Shown here: positions 62,739 to 64,000 of the stretch, in pieces
How positions within the stretch are numbered: the first letter of the stretch is position 1
Layout: each line of letters opens with the position of its first letter
Source of the DNA: Agaribacterium sp. ZY112
GTDB lineage: Bacteria; Pseudomonadota; Gammaproteobacteria; Pseudomonadales; Cellvibrionaceae
Reading direction: 5' to 3'
Length of the DNA stretch: 64,000 nt
NCBI RefSeq assembly: GCF_041346925.1
Contig: NZ_CP166840.1
Coordinates: 2,723,001-2,787,000, forward strand
Position numbers and translations under genes: made by a program
The notes under the pieces: model-generated
The model's input: only the letters and a program-made list of their open reading frames with translations
What the model was told of the DNA's origin: nothing
Database searches by the model: none

Positions 62739-64000
62739 TTATCCCTCTAAGAGTCGTGTTAGCTTTAAGTTGATGATGGAGATGAGAGGGCTTAAATAAG
62801 TATGTATGCGTTCCACTAGGGATGGCTTTTGGTATTGAGTGTGTAAACTTTTATAGATGACATAAAAGTTTTGGGTGTTGCGTTCTAATGAGAATTGACT
62901 AAAACAGCGTGTCTTTGCATAAGTCCCCATTTTTTTTCTAAGAGCGGGGTATCTATGTAGTTTAAGCAAGGAATGGCTTAGCTCTTTATGTGAATTAGGG
63001 GCAACAAGTAAACCGCTTTTGTCGTGTTCAATGACTTCGGCTATGCCACCAACGGCCGGAGCAACTGCTGCAAGACCTGCTGCTCCTGCTTCAGCTAGGA
63101 CTAAGCCAAAAGCCTCGTCACGAGCTCCAGAAGCAAACACATCAATATTTGAACTCAGGATCTGATTGACATCGTTACGCTCGCCTAAGAAGTGTATATA
63201 GGGGGTTAGTTTTAGGGTAGAGCATAGTTTTTTCAGTTTGTTGCTCTCTTCGCCATCGCCAATAATGATTAGTTCAGCGTTTACTTTTTCTTCGGATCTT
63301 AATCTGTAAACGGCTTTTATTAATAGATCAAAACCCTTTCTATGAATAAGAGAGCCAACAGAAGCAATCACAAAGCTATCGTGTTTAATGCCCAGCTTAT
63401 TGCGAATGTTTAATTGACTTGTTTGAGCTTCTGAATACTTAGATAGATCGATTCCGTTGTAAATAACTCGATATTTATTCGTTTTTGTGGACTTTGCTTT
63501 TGAACACCCATTGTCACCTTGATGATTCTTTTTCTCGTACAGTAGTGGCTCTCTTATTTGTGATCCTGATTTTCTATTAAGTGCCTTTGGCCGTTTATAG
63601 GGGGACAGAAAAGGTTCAATGACTGCCTGACTAACCCCCACTATAATATCTGGGTCACGCAATGAAAGGGTGGCTCTATCCCTTGCGATATAGGGTGCAT
63701 GGAGTTGTGTGACTATAGGGGTCGATGTTTTTCGTGCAGCAATAAGCATCCACTGATTTGGTGCACCACCATTGCTATGTACTACGTCAATGCGGTGCTC
63801 TTTAATTAGTATGGCGCCTTGTTTTATTTGTTTAAAGAAACCGCTAAGGTTAAATTTAGGCTTTTCCCAGCCAAGCAGTACGGTAAAGGGCTGCTGAATA
63901 ACACTAATACCTCGCTTGATTAACTCCTTCTTAAGTGTTTTAGAGTTACACCAAACAATCGGGGTGACGTTGTACTTATGAATGCTACTTACTAAATTAA
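62739..64000 (-). CDS. Glycosyltransferase family 4, 5' end beyond the right edge
   Basis: The frame stays open from the first Met at 63749 to the window edge, adding about 83 residues (SSIHKYNVTPIVWCNSKTLK, then VVHSNGGAPNQW) that match a GT4 N-lobe, so 63749 is not the start. C-lobe: ASVGSLIHRKGFDLLIKAV, FLGERNDVNQIL and ASGARDEAFGLVLAEAGAAG. At least 420 residues. Upstream parts of the operon, such as export genes, probably lie to the right. Confidence 0.9.
   Translation of the reverse strand, partial: NLVSSIHKYNVTPIVWCNSKTLKKELIKRGISVIQQPFTVLLGWEKPKFNLSGFFKQIKQGAILIKEHRIDVVHSNGGAPNQWMLIAARKTSTPIVTQLHAPYIARDRATLSLRDPDIIVGVSQAVIEPFLSPYKRPKALNRKSGSQIREPLLYEKKNHQGDNGCSKAKSTKTNKYRVIYNGIDLSKYSEAQTSQLNIRNKLGIKHDSFVIASVGSLIHRKGFDLLIKAVYRLRSEEKVNAELIIIGDGEESNKLKKLCSTLKLTPYIHFLGERNDVNQILSSNIDVFASGARDEAFGLVLAEAGAAGLAAVAPAVGGIAEVIEHDKSGLLVAPNSHKELSHSLLKLHRYPALRKKMGTYAKTRCFSQFSLERNTQNFYVIYKSLHTQYQKPSLVERIHTYLSPLISIINLKLTRLLEG

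Noticed and set aside
62739..63749. Complete glycosyltransferase starting at 63749
   Set aside because: The frame continues in sense with GT4-like sequence up to base 64000; the true start is outside the window.

Overview
The window is chromosomal DNA of a gammaproteobacterium. Gene content and order (ppiB, glnS, cysS, folD followed by tRNA genes; miaE; djlA; acnB-type aconitase) resemble the Pseudomonas/Cellvibrio side of the class. A secreted carrageenase-like beta-helix enzyme with CBM13-like and CBM6-like modules and a Ser/Pro-rich linker points to a marine, algal-polysaccharide-degrading member, probably Cellvibrionales. The species assignment is inference. || Layout: (1) 1-30.0 kb is ordinary core and semi-core genome: acnB (cut by the left edge), DUF1289 protein, miaE, a GGDEF/EAL protein, ppiB, glnS, cysS, a NavBac-type channel, djlA, an S1/P1 nuclease, an SDR gene plus a broken SDR copy separated by a K+ channel gene, two tandem solute-binding proteins, the GH82-like enzyme, a two-repeat periplasmic protein, a cold-shock protein, an FMN glutamate-synthase-like protein, three RNA-modification genes and folD. 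(2) 30.2-30.6 kb holds tRNA-Pro(TGG), tRNA-Arg(TCT) and tRNA-His(GTG) behind a strong promoter. (3) 31.37-48.96 kb is an integron cassette array: 27 cassettes, all in + orientation, 26 recognisable attC sites, 25 coding cassettes and 2 with no credible ORF. Each cassette starts with a GTT-box complementary to the AAC-box at its own end, which fixes the boundaries. No integrase gene is in the window on either side, so this is an integrase-less (CALIN-like) or integrase-deleted array. Three attC sites are split by insertion sequences: two apparently identical IS110-family elements in direct orientation and one IS3-family element. (4) 49.6-64.0 kb has a methyltransferase gene and then a minus-strand exopolysaccharide cluster (four glycosyltransferases of GT4-like or related type, one GT2, a Wzx flippase, a Wzy/ligase-type protein, a chain-length regulator, a hexapeptide acetyltransferase, glmS and an initiating sugar-phosphate transferase) running off the right edge. 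|| Most cassette products are small membrane or exported proteins of unknown function. Recognisable ones are a TonB-C-like protein, a DUF2971 protein, a probable anti-phage defence protein (AbiJ-like N-terminus plus a TIR-like/deoxyribosyltransferase-like C-terminus), a DUF6882 protein, a DUF6174 protein and a TfoX C-terminal-domain protein. || The most notable observations are: the non-coding end of the IS110 elements folds like a bridge RNA whose loop carries the attC R'' sequence while the element end recurs in a second loop; the IS3-split attC has two halves that do not match, implying an IS-mediated deletion; two ORF-less cassettes share three motifs at conserved spacing; and a 33-codon ORF in front of acnB retains the N-terminus of a different AcnB type, suggesting in-situ gene replacement.
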